NCBI RefSeq assembly: GCF_004023665.1
Contig: NZ_SAUF01000002.1
Location: 1,156,391-1,220,390 of the forward strand
Reading direction: 5' to 3'
Length of the DNA stretch: 64,000 nt
DNA from: Afifella aestuarii
GTDB taxonomy: Bacteria > Pseudomonadota > Alphaproteobacteria > Rhizobiales > Afifellaceae
Part shown: in pieces, positions 1 through 8,544 of the stretch
Numbering within the stretch: position 1 is the first letter of the stretch
How the letters are laid out: each line of letters starts with the position of its first letter
Program-made: the position numbers and the translations under genes
Notes under the pieces: generated by a model
The model's input: only the letters and a program-made list of their open reading frames with translations
Told to the model about the DNA's origin: nothing
Databases searched by the model: none

Positions 1-995
1 CCGGAGAGGGCGCCGGCGGCGGCCTGGCGGTCGCGATCGCGGCCCAGACGCCTGAGGCGACGGTGGGTCATACGCTCGCGCTCGATCCGACGCCCGGAAT
101 CTCCTTGAAGAAGCCGCTCTGCTCCGGCGCGCCGCGCGAGACCGTGGCCGGCGAGACCGTCTATGGCCTGTCTCCGGGGCCTCTGCCCGATCCGGTCGAT
201 GTCTATTTCTCCTCATCCGCAACGCAGGAGGCGAGAGCCCATATCGCGAACCTCATCTCTGCGCATTTCGCGGTTTCGGTCACCGATGGAGAGGGGGCGG
301 AGGCTGCGTTCGGAGAGAAACTGGACGAGCTTCTCGACCGCGCGTCGCAGCCGCAGGAGGGTGATCTAGACATGCCGATCGTCGAGCTTCCGGCCGCCCC
401 CACCGTCGATGCGATGGCCATCGTCTATTCCGGCGATGGTGGCTGGCGGGATCTCGACAAAACGATAGCCGGCATCTTCCAGACGAAAGGGTTGCCAACG
501 GTCGGGGTCGATTCCTTGCGCTATTTCTGGTCGGAGAAAACGCCCGAGGAGGTCGCGCATGACCTTGCGGGCCTGATCGATGTCTACACCGCGAAATGGG
601 GTGTCGGCCACGTCGCGCTCGTCGGCTATTCCTTCGGGGCCGATATGATGCCGGAGGTCTACAACGCTCTCGATGCGTCGCACCAGGCCAAGGTCGCGCA
701 GATATCGCTTCTCGGCGCCGCGCCGTCCGCAGATTTCGAAATCTCGGTTTCGGGATGGCTCGGCGTGGCCTCCGCCTCCGCGCATCCGACTTTGCCTCAG
801 ATCGAGCGGATCGACCCCGCAAAGCTTCAATGTGTCTATGGCGCCGATGACAGCCGCGCCACCGTCTGCCCGGCACTTGCGGATTCACACATCGAAATCA
901 TCGAGACGACGGGCGGACACCATTTCGACGGCGACTACGATGCGCTCGCCGCGACAATTCTTTCTGGACTGAAGTCGCGGCTCAAGGGCAAGTAG
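1..995 (+). CDS. acvB: AcvB/VirJ family periplasmic protein, 5' end cut by window
   Basis: The frame is open from the first bases, so the gene begins upstream; about 330 residues are visible. The C-terminal VirJ domain is an alpha/beta hydrolase: SGDGGWRDLDK (about nt 426-458) is the family signature and GYSFGADMMP (about nt 622-651) is the nucleophile elbow. The visible N-terminal part (GLAVAIAAQTPE, then a SLKKPLCSGAP-like stretch) matches the preceding domain of two-domain AcvB rather than single-domain VirJ. In Agrobacterium AcvB is periplasmic, is needed for virulence and is reported to act on lysyl-phosphatidylglycerol together with LpiA. A lipid synthase gene may therefore lie just upstream, outside the window (inference). 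Confidence 0.85.
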   Translation, partial: GEGAGGGLAVAIAAQTPEATVGHTLALDPTPGISLKKPLCSGAPRETVAGETVYGLSPGPLPDPVDVYFSSSATQEARAHIANLISAHFAVSVTDGEGAEAAFGEKLDELLDRASQPQEGDLDMPIVELPAAPTVDAMAIVYSGDGGWRDLDKTIAGIFQTKGLPTVGVDSLRYFWSEKTPEEVAHDLAGLIDVYTAKWGVGHVALVGYSFGADMMPEVYNALDASHQAKVAQISLLGAAPSADFEISVSGWLGVASASAHPTLPQIERIDPAKLQCVYGADDSRATVCPALADSHIEIIETTGGHHFDGDYDALAATILSGLKSRLKGK

Positions 996-1054
996 CCGAC
1001 ACGCCCCAGATCCCACGCCGAGGGCCTGGAAGATGCCGTTTTCTCCTCACGCTC

Positions 1055-1069
1055 TGCCTCTCTGAGGCA
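1055..1069 (+). terminator. Small hairpin downstream of acvB
   Basis: TGCCTC-TCT-GAGGCA is a perfect 6-bp inverted repeat 60 nt after the acvB stop. No T-run follows, so terminator function is weakly supported. It lies between two convergent genes. Confidence 0.25.
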
Positions 1070-1252
1070 AACAATCTCCGGTGCGGATGAGGCGACGTTC
1101 TCCTATCCTAGGCACAGAATGGCCGAAAACGGATTGGCGGCTTTGGCGCGCTCGTCACGTCGTGGCGGATATTTCGTCGATCGCGACCATCCCCAACATA
1201 GCGCAGAAACCCGGAAGCCAGGTCACGCAAGGCCAGAATGATCCCGCGTGCC

Positions 1253-1990
1253 TCAGGAGTTCATCCGCGCGGCGACGCCATCGAGAATGATCTGGAGCCC
1301 GCGCTCAAACTCCTCCGCGGGGGAGGGGTGCTCGACCTCCTTCACGATCCGGGCGATGTTCGGAAAGCGGCCGGTGGCCAGCATGCGCTCAAGATAAGGA
1401 TAGGTGGCAAGCTGCCATTCTTCCTTTGTCATGCCGCTCACCTGGACGGCATGGTGTTCGCTGGCCTCGTCCTGCAGGGCGCCCACGACATAGGCAGTGA
1501 CGGTCTTCAGCGTCTGGAGCGTGACGGCAATGTCCTCGAACCCAGGCTGGTCACTGAGCGCGGCGAGTGCCGCCTCGCTATAGGTCATGGCATTCGGGCC
1601 CTGGAGCGGACGTCCGCTCAGAAGCTCGGTCAGCCAGGCGTGCCGATGGACGGCTTCGCGCGTGCGCTGCGCCATCGTTCGTAGGCAATCCTGCCAGCCT
1701 CCCTGGAACGGACCTTCCGCGATCATCTCACCGTAGGCGGCGTCCACCATCAGGTCGAGCAGCTCCTCTTTGGTGTCGATATACCCATAAAGCCGCATCG
1801 GACTGGAACGGAGCAGCGCTGCAACCTTGCGCAGCGAGACGGCAGCAAGGCCTTCCGCATCCGCCAGTGTGATCGCCGCGCGCACGATACGATCCCGGCT
1901 GAGCGGGGCCGGTGCCGGCCGCTTCTTGGGTTCCGGCCTCTCCCAAACCAAAAATGGATCCGGGGCGCCTGATTCTTTCTGGTTACTCAT
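1253..1990 (-). CDS. TetR family transcriptional regulator
   Basis: 245-residue one-component repressor. Residues about 31-80 form the TetR DNA-binding domain (RDRIVRAAITLADAEG, then a helix-turn-helix ending in MRLYGYIDTKEELLDLM). The rest is an all-helical ligand domain of the tetracycline-repressor C-terminal type, which usually binds small hydrophobic compounds. I chose the ATG at 1990: the frame stays open for 42 more codons upstream, but those look non-coding and overlap the operator. It is divergent from an RND adaptor-pump pair, so its likely job is to repress that efflux system and itself. Family call firm; target inferred from position. Confidence 0.88.
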   Translation of the reverse strand: MSNQKESGAPDPFLVWERPEPKKRPAPAPLSRDRIVRAAITLADAEGLAAVSLRKVAALLRSSPMRLYGYIDTKEELLDLMVDAAYGEMIAEGPFQGGWQDCLRTMAQRTREAVHRHAWLTELLSGRPLQGPNAMTYSEAALAALSDQPGFEDIAVTLQTLKTVTAYVVGALQDEASEHHAVQVSGMTKEEWQLATYPYLERMLATGRFPNIARIVKEVEHPSPAEEFERGLQIILDGVAARMNS

Positions 1991-2035
1991 GGCATCTCGT
2001 TGTCGCGCATCGAGACCGCATTGACTACACCAAAT

Positions 2036-2054
2036 CGCTGATATACAGCGTATA
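2036..2054. promoter_or_regulatory. Candidate TetR operator between tetR and the RND operon
   Basis: Two overlapping inverted repeats: CGCTG-ATATA-CAGCG (2036-2050) and TATAC-AGC-GTATA (2042-2054). They lie 46 nt upstream of the chosen tetR start in a locally AT-rich patch, which fits a dyad-recognising TetR dimer. No experimental motif is known to me for this regulator. Confidence 0.45.
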
Positions 2055-2160
2055 GCAACTAAACACCGTATCAGAATTGTCGAGTGGGGACGTGAAAGGT
2101 CCTTAGAGGGTTCCAACCAGGTCGCGCCGCGTGGCCTCCCTCGCCGGTCAGGGTCGCGCG

Positions 2161-2256
2161 ATGCTCGTCAATCTCGCCCTCGTCGCAGCCGTCGTCTTCG
2201 TCTGCCTCAGCCTCGTCCGGCTGATGCCGACAGCGGCCCCTGCCGAGCAGCGCTAA
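2161..2256 (+). CDS. Possible 31-aa single-TM leader protein of the RND operon
   Basis: Short frame reading MLVNLALVAAVVFVCLSLVR then an Ala/Pro-rich tail: a hydrophobic helix flanked by an arginine, typical of small inner-membrane proteins. An AGGG about 7 nt before the ATG could be the ribosome site. It ends 31 nt before the RND adaptor start and is co-directional, so it would be the first gene of that operon. A GTG at 2131 in the same frame would add 10 residues. Too short for composition to prove coding. Confidence 0.35.
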   Translation: MLVNLALVAAVVFVCLSLVRLMPTAAPAEQR

Positions 2257-2287
2257 TCCTGCGGATGATCCGCGGAAGGAGGCTCCG

Positions 2288-3385
2288 ATGAGCCAAAGAC
2301 GATCTCTGTTCCTTGCGACGCTCTGCCTGGCGGGAGTGCCGTTCGCTCCCCCCAACGTCGCCGCCGAGGACGGTCCGGCGGTTTCGAAGCCGGTCCTGGC
2401 CGTCCAGGCGATCGAACCGCGGCAGGAGCGCTGGACCTCCACCATCGCCGCCAGCGGCTGGATTGCTGCCTGGGATGAGGCGTCGATCTCCACCGAAATC
2501 GGCGAGCTCCGGATCGAGCAAATTCTCGTCGACGTCGGCGATGTGGTGAAGAAGGGCCAAGTCCTCGCACGTCTGTCGCACGACGCCGTGGAAGCCGACC
2601 TGCGCCGCCAGGTTGCCGTCGTCGCAAGCGCCGAGGCGAACGTCGAAAAGGCGACGACCGATGCCGACCGCGCGCGGCGCCTCTCGGAGAATGCCAAGGG
2701 AACGATGTCGCAGAAGGACGTTGAAGATGCGCTGAGCGCCGAAAAGGTGGCCTCGGCTAATCTGAAAGCCCAGAAGGCGATCCTGGACGGTACAAGGCTC
2801 AAACTCCGGCAGACGACTATTCGCGCGATCGACGATGGCGTCGTCTCGCAAAAATCCGCCACGCTCGGCGCCGTGCCGACGGCCGGTACCGAACTCTTCC
2901 GCGTCATTCGCCAGAACCGGACCGAATGGCAGGCCGAGGTCGCAGCCAAGGATCTGAGGCACATCGTGAAGGGCCAGCAGGCGCAGATCTTCGATCAGAG
3001 ACACGCGCTGTGTCCGGGGTCGGTGAGAACCATGGCTCCGACGGCAGACCGCGCCACCGGACGCGTGATGATCTACGTCGACTTGCCGACGGGCTGCGAT
3101 CTTGCCCCCGGCGCATTTGCCAGCGGCTCGATCGACATCGACAGTCAGGCGGTGACGACCGTACCGTCGACGGCGGTGACCATGGAGGGCGGGGCCAGCT
3201 ACGTCTATCGCCTCACCGGGAACATCGTCGAGCGACGCCAGGTGACGATCGGCCGCCGCCGCGATGGCCGCGTCGAAGTGGTTTCGGGGCTCGATGAGCA
3301 CGCGCGACTGGTCGAGAACGGCGGCGGCTTCCTGTTCGACGGTGCTCCCGTCACGGTCGTTGCCGAGAACGAGACGCGGAAATGA
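2288..3385 (+). CDS. RND efflux periplasmic adaptor (membrane fusion protein)
   Basis: 365 residues with an N-terminal signal peptide (cleavage near VAAEDG). The order is that of HlyD/AcrA adaptors: a lipoyl half-motif (SISTEIGELRIEQILVDVGD, then VKKGQVLARL, about 65-95), an alpha-helical hairpin (about 96-160), the second lipoyl half, then beta-barrel and membrane-proximal domains. A strong GGAAGGAGG ribosome site precedes the ATG. It bridges the inner-membrane pump to an outer-membrane channel. The stop overlaps the pump start (ATGA at 3382-3385), indicating translational coupling. No outer-membrane factor gene lies in the operon, so a channel encoded elsewhere is presumably shared. Confidence 0.92.
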   Translation: MSQRRSLFLATLCLAGVPFAPPNVAAEDGPAVSKPVLAVQAIEPRQERWTSTIAASGWIAAWDEASISTEIGELRIEQILVDVGDVVKKGQVLARLSHDAVEADLRRQVAVVASAEANVEKATTDADRARRLSENAKGTMSQKDVEDALSAEKVASANLKAQKAILDGTRLKLRQTTIRAIDDGVVSQKSATLGAVPTAGTELFRVIRQNRTEWQAEVAAKDLRHIVKGQQAQIFDQRHALCPGSVRTMAPTADRATGRVMIYVDLPTGCDLAPGAFASGSIDIDSQAVTTVPSTAVTMEGGASYVYRLTGNIVERRQVTIGRRRDGRVEVVSGLDEHARLVENGGGFLFDGAPVTVVAENETRK

Positions 3386-6300
3386 ACATCTCCGCCTGGG
3401 CTGTCCGCAACCCCGTTCCCGTCGTCCTTCTCTTCGTCCTGCTTTTGATCGGCGGACTGTTCTCCTTCTCAAAGCTGGGCGTTCAGTCCTTCCCCGATCT
3501 CGACCTGCCCCTCATCCAGATCTCCGCCAATCTCGAAGGCGCCGCACCCGCGCAGCTCGAAACGGAGGTGGCGCGCAAAATCGAGGATAGCGTCGCATCT
3601 CTGAGCCGTCTCAATCACATCACGACGACGGTCAATGATGGCTCCGTCGGCATCACGGCCGAGTTCGAGATCGCCAAGGACCCCAACGAAGCCCTCAACG
3701 AGGTCCGCAATGCCGTCGACAGCGTGCGTGCGGATCTGCCATCGGAAATGAGCGCGCCCAGCGTCACCAAGCTGTCGATCCAGAACTCGGTGCTGATCAC
3801 CTATGCCGTGACATCCGGAAAACTGGACGAGGCCGAGCTATCCTGGTTCGTCGACAACGATATGACCAAGGCGCTGCGGTCGGTCGAGGGGGTCGGCGAT
3901 GTCGCGCGCGTCGGCGGCATCGATCGCGAGATCGTCGTCGAGGTCGATCCTGGCAAACTCGCCGCTCTCGGCCTGTCAGTGACGGACGTCGCGGGCCTTC
4001 TGCGCTCGGTCCAGCTCGACCAGTCCGGCGGCCGTGTCCAGACCACGTCCTCGCGCCAGTCGATCCGGGTTCTCGGCGCCGCCGACACGATCGACCGTCT
4101 GTCCTCGGTTTCCGTGCCCGCCGCCAGCGGAGCCTCGGTCCGGCTCGACCAGATCGCGACGATCTCGGATGCGCACGCCGATCGGACCTCGCTCGCCTAT
4201 CTCAACGGCGAGCGCGTCATCGGGGTCCAGATCAAGAGATCGAACGGCTATTCGGATGTCGCCGTCGCCAATGGGATCCGATCGGTGATCGCCGACTTCG
4301 CGGCCACCCACCCGGAAGTTTCGATCGTCGAGGCGTCCAACACGGTCAAAGCGACGAGCGATGACTACGAGGCCTCGATGCATATGCTCGCCGAGGGCAT
4401 CCTGATCGCCATCGTCATCGTGTGGCTGTTCTTGAGGAGCTGGCGCGCGACCGTTGTCTCGGCCGCCGCGCTGCCGCTGGCCATGATCCCGACCTTCATG
4501 ATCATGGAATGGTTCGGCTTCACGCTGAACGTCGTCTCGCTGCTTGCCCTGTCGCTGGTTGTGGGGATCCTGGTGGATGACGCCATCGTCGAGGTCGAGA
4601 ACATCGAACGTCACATCTCCCATGGCGGCACGCCGCGCGCTGCGACCATTGAGGCGACGCAGGAGATCGGCGTGGCCGTCATCGCCACGACCCTGACCCT
4701 CGTCGCCGTCTTCCTGCCGACGGCGTTCATGGGCGACATCCCTGGTCTCGTCTTCCGGCAGTTCGGCATCACGGCGGCGGCGGCGGTCCTCGCCTCGCTC
4801 CTGGTGGCCCGGCTTCTCACGCCGATGATGGCCGCGTCCCTTCTTAAGTCCCCTGGCACGACGAGTGCGCACGCGGATGGCTGGCTGATGCGCTCTTACA
4901 TGCGTCTGGCCCGCTCGTGCCTCGCCTGGCGCAAGCTGACAATCCTGGCGGTCATCCTTTTCATCGCCGGGTCGCTGTCGCTGGTTCCGCTCCTGGAGAC
5001 GGCCTTCGTGCCGCCGGCCGACATCGCCCAGACGACGGTGACCCTCAACGTCCAGCCGGGCAGCAGCCTGGAGGAGACGGATGCGGTCGTGCGACAGGCG
5101 GCCGCCGCCATCGCCAAGGTCGGACAGGTTCGGTCTGTCTTTGCCGTGGTGGGCGCCTCCGGCAGCAACAGCGGCGGCCCCGATCTTGCCATCACCGCGG
5201 ACGTGACCGGGGCCCTGCTGACCGTCGATCTGACGCCGCTCGACGAGCGCGATCGGTCTCAGACGCAGATCGAGAACGACATCCGCGCCGCGTTGGACCG
5301 TGTGCCGGGCGCGCGGGTTCAAGTGGGGGCCGGCGGCGACGGCAGCACCCTCGACGTCGTTCTCGCCAGCAATGACGACGCGACGCTGCTCCAGGCGGCA
5401 AAGGCTCTCGAGGACCAGATGCGCGGTCTGCACGGACTGGGCGCAGTCACCTCGACCGCCGCCCTTGAGGCGCCGGAGGTGCAGATCGTTCCCGACAGCG
5501 CCTATGCCAGCGCCGTTGGTGTCACGCCCGAGGCCGTCGCCGACGTGGTGCGCATCGCCACCTATGGCGACTACGCTTTCTCTCAGCCCAAGCTCAATCT
5601 GCCGGAACGCCAGCTTCCCATCCGGCTGAAACTCGACACCGGTCCGGGCAGCAATCTCGAGGACATTCGTCAGTTGCGCGTCGACGGCAATGGCGGAAGC
5701 GTGACGCTCGGGTCCGTCGCCGACGTCAGGCTCGGTACGGGTCCGACCAGCATCTCGCGCATCGACCGCGAGCGAAACGTCACGGTCAGCGTCGAGCTGA
5801 ACGGCAGGAGCATCGGTGCCGTGATGGAGGAGGTTCAGGCGCTGCCGGCCATCCAGTCCCTGCCGGCGGGCGTCAAGATGATCGATGAAGGCGAGGTTGA
5901 GCGCATGGATTCCATGTTCGCCGGCTTCCTGGTCGCGCTGGTGATCGGCCTGGTGTGCATCTATTCTGTGCTCGCGCTGCTCTTCCACGATTTCCTGCAG
6001 CCGTTCACGATCCTGATGGCGATGCCGCTATCGCTTGGCGGTGCGCTCCTGCCGCTGGTCCTGACTGGCACCAGCTTCTCGATGGCGACGGCGATCGGCC
6101 TTTTGATGCTGATCGGGATCGTCACCAAGAACTCGATCCTGATCGTCGAATACGCAGCGGCCGCCCAGCAGAAAGGCTGGCAGAGGGGCGAAGCCCTGCT
6201 CGACGCCTGTCACAAGCGGGCGCGCCCGGTGGTCATGACGACGATCGCGATGATCGGCGGCATGTGCCCCGTCGTGCTGGGTCTGTCGGGGGGCGATCCG

Positions 6301-6483
6301 AGCTTTCGCCGGCCGATGGGGCTCGTCGTCATCGGCGGACTTCTCGTCTCGACCGCCCTCAGCCTGATCGTCATTCCGGTGATCTACTCCTTCGTCGACG
6401 ATCTCTCCTCGTGGCTGCGCCGGCGCTTTACCAATGCCGCGCCCCTATCTCATGAAGCCGTCGTCGCCGCCGCGGGTCGATAA
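3382..6483 (+). CDS. RND family multidrug efflux transporter (AcrB/HAE1 type)
   Basis: 1033 residues, the normal length for a hydrophobe/amphiphile RND pump. TM1 follows the N-terminus (NPVPVVLLFVLLLIGGLF). Two large periplasmic loops alternate with TM blocks. The proton-relay segment of TM4 is visible as GILVDDAIVEVENIERH, with the paired acidic residues. GIVTKNSILIVEYA is the matching TM10-11 signature. It exports drugs, detergents or lipophilic metabolites by proton antiport together with the adaptor at 2288. Likely controlled by the divergent TetR protein. Substrate cannot be predicted from sequence. Confidence 0.95.
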   Translation: MNISAWAVRNPVPVVLLFVLLLIGGLFSFSKLGVQSFPDLDLPLIQISANLEGAAPAQLETEVARKIEDSVASLSRLNHITTTVNDGSVGITAEFEIAKDPNEALNEVRNAVDSVRADLPSEMSAPSVTKLSIQNSVLITYAVTSGKLDEAELSWFVDNDMTKALRSVEGVGDVARVGGIDREIVVEVDPGKLAALGLSVTDVAGLLRSVQLDQSGGRVQTTSSRQSIRVLGAADTIDRLSSVSVPAASGASVRLDQIATISDAHADRTSLAYLNGERVIGVQIKRSNGYSDVAVANGIRSVIADFAATHPEVSIVEASNTVKATSDDYEASMHMLAEGILIAIVIVWLFLRSWRATVVSAAALPLAMIPTFMIMEWFGFTLNVVSLLALSLVVGILVDDAIVEVENIERHISHGGTPRAATIEATQEIGVAVIATTLTLVAVFLPTAFMGDIPGLVFRQFGITAAAAVLASLLVARLLTPMMAASLLKSPGTTSAHADGWLMRSYMRLARSCLAWRKLTILAVILFIAGSLSLVPLLETAFVPPADIAQTTVTLNVQPGSSLEETDAVVRQAAAAIAKVGQVRSVFAVVGASGSNSGGPDLAITADVTGALLTVDLTPLDERDRSQTQIENDIRAALDRVPGARVQVGAGGDGSTLDVVLASNDDATLLQAAKALEDQMRGLHGLGAVTSTAALEAPEVQIVPDSAYASAVGVTPEAVADVVRIATYGDYAFSQPKLNLPERQLPIRLKLDTGPGSNLEDIRQLRVDGNGGSVTLGSVADVRLGTGPTSISRIDRERNVTVSVELNGRSIGAVMEEVQALPAIQSLPAGVKMIDEGEVERMDSMFAGFLVALVIGLVCIYSVLALLFHDFLQPFTILMAMPLSLGGALLPLVLTGTSFSMATAIGLLMLIGIVTKNSILIVEYAAAAQQKGWQRGEALLDACHKRARPVVMTTIAMIGGMCPVVLGLSGGDPSFRRPMGLVVIGGLLVSTALSLIVIPVIYSFVDDLSSWLRRRFTNAAPLSHEAVVAAAGR

Positions 6484-6487
6484 ACCA

Positions 6488-6504
6488 TCGCGCCAACGGC
6501 GCGA
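6488..6504 (+). terminator. Hairpin immediately after the RND pump gene
   Basis: TCGCGCC-AAC-GGCGCGA is a perfect 7-bp stem with a 3-nt loop starting 5 nt after the stop codon. No clear T-tract follows, so it may be a Rho-type or mRNA-end hairpin. Confidence 0.4.
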
Positions 6505-6996
6505 GCATTGGCCGCTCTGAGCGTATGTCCGGAGAGATAAGCAATGAGAGCGGTGGTGCGACAGCGTGCCAGCGTGCGTTGTTCCTCGCAGGTCGCGGCA
6601 TGCTTTTCTGTCGACCACCGGCAGGTCCAGACCCGCGAACAGCACCGTTTGTCCCGTTTTTGTCAGTAAGTCAGCAGGATTTACATGGCCGACATTGCGG
6701 TTTTTCGAGGAGGGACTTCTGCCGTTTCGAAAAGAAAACCTTATCGAAATATCAAATGAAGTATGAATATGTATAGAATTGATGTATAATTTGTAGTGTT
6801 CTATATATGTTAACTGGGGGGGTGGGGAGCATGGTTCGGGCGTGTAATGCCTGTAACAATGACTGCGGGAATGGTGTCGCGCAGACAATGCGGCGGGATC
6901 CGGTCTTTCGGGAAATGTGTGCGATTTTACGCTTGGTTCGCAGCCAGGCTTGTCAAAAATTATTGAAACCGGAACCGGGTAAGAAGAAAATTCAGC

Positions 6997-7024
6997 TGTC
7001 GCGTGTCGCGTGTCGCGTGTCGCG
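6997..7024. repeat. Four perfect tandem copies of a 7-bp unit
   Basis: TGTCGCG is repeated exactly four times without a spacer (6997-7003, 7004-7010, 7011-7017, 7018-7024). A 7-nt period would shift reading frame on copy-number change. This looks like a slippage-prone microsatellite in non-coding DNA. Confidence 0.9.
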
Positions 7025-7104
7025 GAAGAGAGCGAGAGAAACCGGCGATTTAGCCGATGCGATCGAGCGAAAGTATGGGGTTGGCGCGAGGGGGCGTGTG
7101 GCGG

Positions 7105-7142
7105 GACGGCACCTGAATGCGACGGCACCTGAATGCGACGGC
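7105..7142. repeat. 16-bp direct tandem repeat, about 2.4 copies
   Basis: GACGGCACCTGAATGC occurs at 7105-7120 and again at 7121-7136, followed by the first six bases of a third copy (7137-7142). It ends 53 nt before the start of the next gene and could be a spacing element or simply a replication-slippage product. Confidence 0.9.
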
Positions 7143-7195
7143 GCGAAATCGCCAACGGCCCTCTAGGTTAAATACGGCTCAGAAAAGTGTCATCC

Positions 7196-8020
7196 ATGAG
7201 AACCTATAACTTTCCCATATCGTTCGCCGCGAAAACCGGCGATACGCTCTGCCGTGTGGTTTTGAATGCCAGGTTCACACCGCGCGAACTCATCGGCGAT
7301 TTTCCGAAGAAAATCACGTCGCGTTATCTGAATGACGTGATCAGCCGTGTCGAGACGATCGCGACATATGTGGAGGCGGCAGGGAATGCCATCGACATCG
7401 TCGTAAGAGAGGCCGCTGCGATCGCCGATGCCGATCGTGCCATCGTTCTCAATCTTCTCGATTTCGGGCAGGACTACGAGTCACAGCGATCCACGACCAT
7501 TGATGAAGTCGTCTTCTTCGTCGACAACCCGGAAGCGATGTCGGTCAACAAGCTTCTGACCGCTCTCGAAACTGCCAATGTGGAGGCGGGCGCATTCATG
7601 ACGGCGCGTCTCGCGGAATTTCCGCCGGATGACGACTATCTTGAGAGCAGTTGGCCGCAAGATTGGGCGGCGGACCAGGAATATGACTGGTCAGGATATT
7701 ATTTTTTCAATTTCGTGCTGACTTACGCAGAAGATCTGCCTCGGAATGAGCTCGATTTCGCGCAGCGGTTCATGGATGCCTCGCACGACGTCAACATGTG
7801 GAATGGGTACAATCCGGGCCAGACCGCGGCCGCCTCGGTTGCCTCGGAGCGGGATGGCCTGAGTTTCGAGGTCGAGGCCGAGGGTAGTGCAATCACCTAC
7901 AGCGTCGAGCGGACGCCGTGCGATCCGGCTTTCTCAGTCAAGCGCCTCGCTGAGGTGATGCACGGTCGGCTCGGCGTGTGGCCCGAAAGCTGGGATATCC
8001 GTGTTGAACCAGAGGACTGA
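7196..8020 (+). CDS. Uncharacterised orphan protein, 274 aa
   Basis: I do not recognise a family. No signal peptide or membrane segment is seen, so it is probably cytoplasmic. It is acidic and rich in aromatic residues around 160-190 (WPQDWAADQEYDWSGYYFF). Codon use and third-position GC look genuinely coding. ATG at 7196 is used; a GTG at 7187 in frame is an alternative, and neither has a strong ribosome site. It stands alone between the repeat block and a pair of small membrane frames, which fits accessory content. The fold could be an immunity-like or SMI1-like protein, but I see no diagnostic motif. Confidence 0.7.
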   Translation: MRTYNFPISFAAKTGDTLCRVVLNARFTPRELIGDFPKKITSRYLNDVISRVETIATYVEAAGNAIDIVVREAAAIADADRAIVLNLLDFGQDYESQRSTTIDEVVFFVDNPEAMSVNKLLTALETANVEAGAFMTARLAEFPPDDDYLESSWPQDWAADQEYDWSGYYFFNFVLTYAEDLPRNELDFAQRFMDASHDVNMWNGYNPGQTAAASVASERDGLSFEVEAEGSAITYSVERTPCDPAFSVKRLAEVMHGRLGVWPESWDIRVEPED

Positions 8021-8221
8021 GCGCAACGCCGTTCCTTCGGTCAGTGCCCTGAAGCCGTGAGCTGAATAAGCAGAGAAGCACTGATGCGGAAACCTGCCGC
8101 GCTGTTGCTCCGTGACTGTCTCTGCCCAGCTGCCGGCTTTGTGCTGTGTGCTGACAAAAAGGATCATTTCTGCCGGTGATTGCCCGAAAGGTTTTCCGCT
8201 CTCTTCGAAGGGGAACGGCTG

Positions 8222-8356
8222 ATGACGGAAGCGCGTGAATTTACAAGACATTCAATGATCAGAGCGGCGACAGTATTGGTGCTTTCTGTATGTGCGGTAT
8301 TGGCTGGGCGTGCGGCGGGCATTGTCTGTGTGCATCGAAACGTGTCAAAGAACTGA
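8222..8356 (+). CDS. Possible 44-aa small membrane/secreted protein
   Basis: Begins MTEAREFTRHSMIRAA and continues into a hydrophobic helix (VLVLSVCAVLAG) followed by a short polar tail with cysteine and histidine. GAAGGGGAACGG upstream of the ATG is a plausible ribosome site. It ends 2 nt before the next small frame's ATG (8359), as in a coupled pair. Small size limits confidence. Confidence 0.35.
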   Translation: MTEAREFTRHSMIRAATVLVLSVCAVLAGRAAGIVCVHRNVSKN

Positions 8357-8358
8357 AA

Positions 8359-8544
8359 ATGAAATTTAAGCCCTTAAAAATAACAATTGAAATGTATATG
8401 TTGATAATCGTTTTTATCGCTGTAACGGTGATCGGTTGGGCGACGTTGTATTTCGGCGTGTATAGGTTTGGGTGGTTTTGCACCGTTGCTGTTGTCTGGT
8501 TGTTTTCCCGCTTCGTTTATCCGAAATTGTTTCGCTGCTACTGA
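8359..8544 (+). CDS. Possible 61-aa membrane protein with two TM helices
   Basis: Starts MKFKPLKITIEMYMLIIVFI and contains two hydrophobic segments (about 11-33 and 38-52) with a basic C-terminus ending FRCY. The DNA is clearly more AT-rich than the chromosome average. An in-frame ATG at 8290 would give 84 residues, but that N-terminus overlaps the preceding frame and is Cys/Gly-rich without obvious coding character. No homologue recognised. Confidence 0.4.
   Translation: MKFKPLKITIEMYMLIIVFIAVTVIGWATLYFGVYRFGWFCTVAVVWLFSRFVYPKLFRCY

Larger units (their letters stand above)
6505..7180. other. Gene-poor stretch with an AT-rich block and two short tandem repeats
   Basis: About 680 nt with no gene I can support. 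From roughly 6720 to 6810 the sequence is strongly AT-rich, unlike the flanks. Open frames on both strands are biased or low-complexity translations with no recognisable domain. Two tandem repeats are listed separately. The composition suggests inserted or decayed DNA. Confidence 0.6.

Noticed and set aside
2207..3472. A 421-codon minus-strand frame over the RND adaptor
   Set aside because: Shadow of the adaptor gene in a complementary frame; composition is biased and no motif is seen.
3976..5988. A 670-codon open frame on the minus strand across the RND pump gene
   Set aside because: It is antisense to a textbook RND transporter and its product is Asp/Arg/His-rich with no domain; an effect of high-GC codon use.
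6997..7142. CRISPR-like array
   Set aside because: Repeat units are 7 and 16 bp, tandem without spacers, and no cas gene is nearby.
6807..7166. A 119-codon plus-strand frame spanning the tandem repeats
   Set aside because: It crosses both repeats, is very Arg/Ala-rich, has no ribosome site and no recognisable domain.
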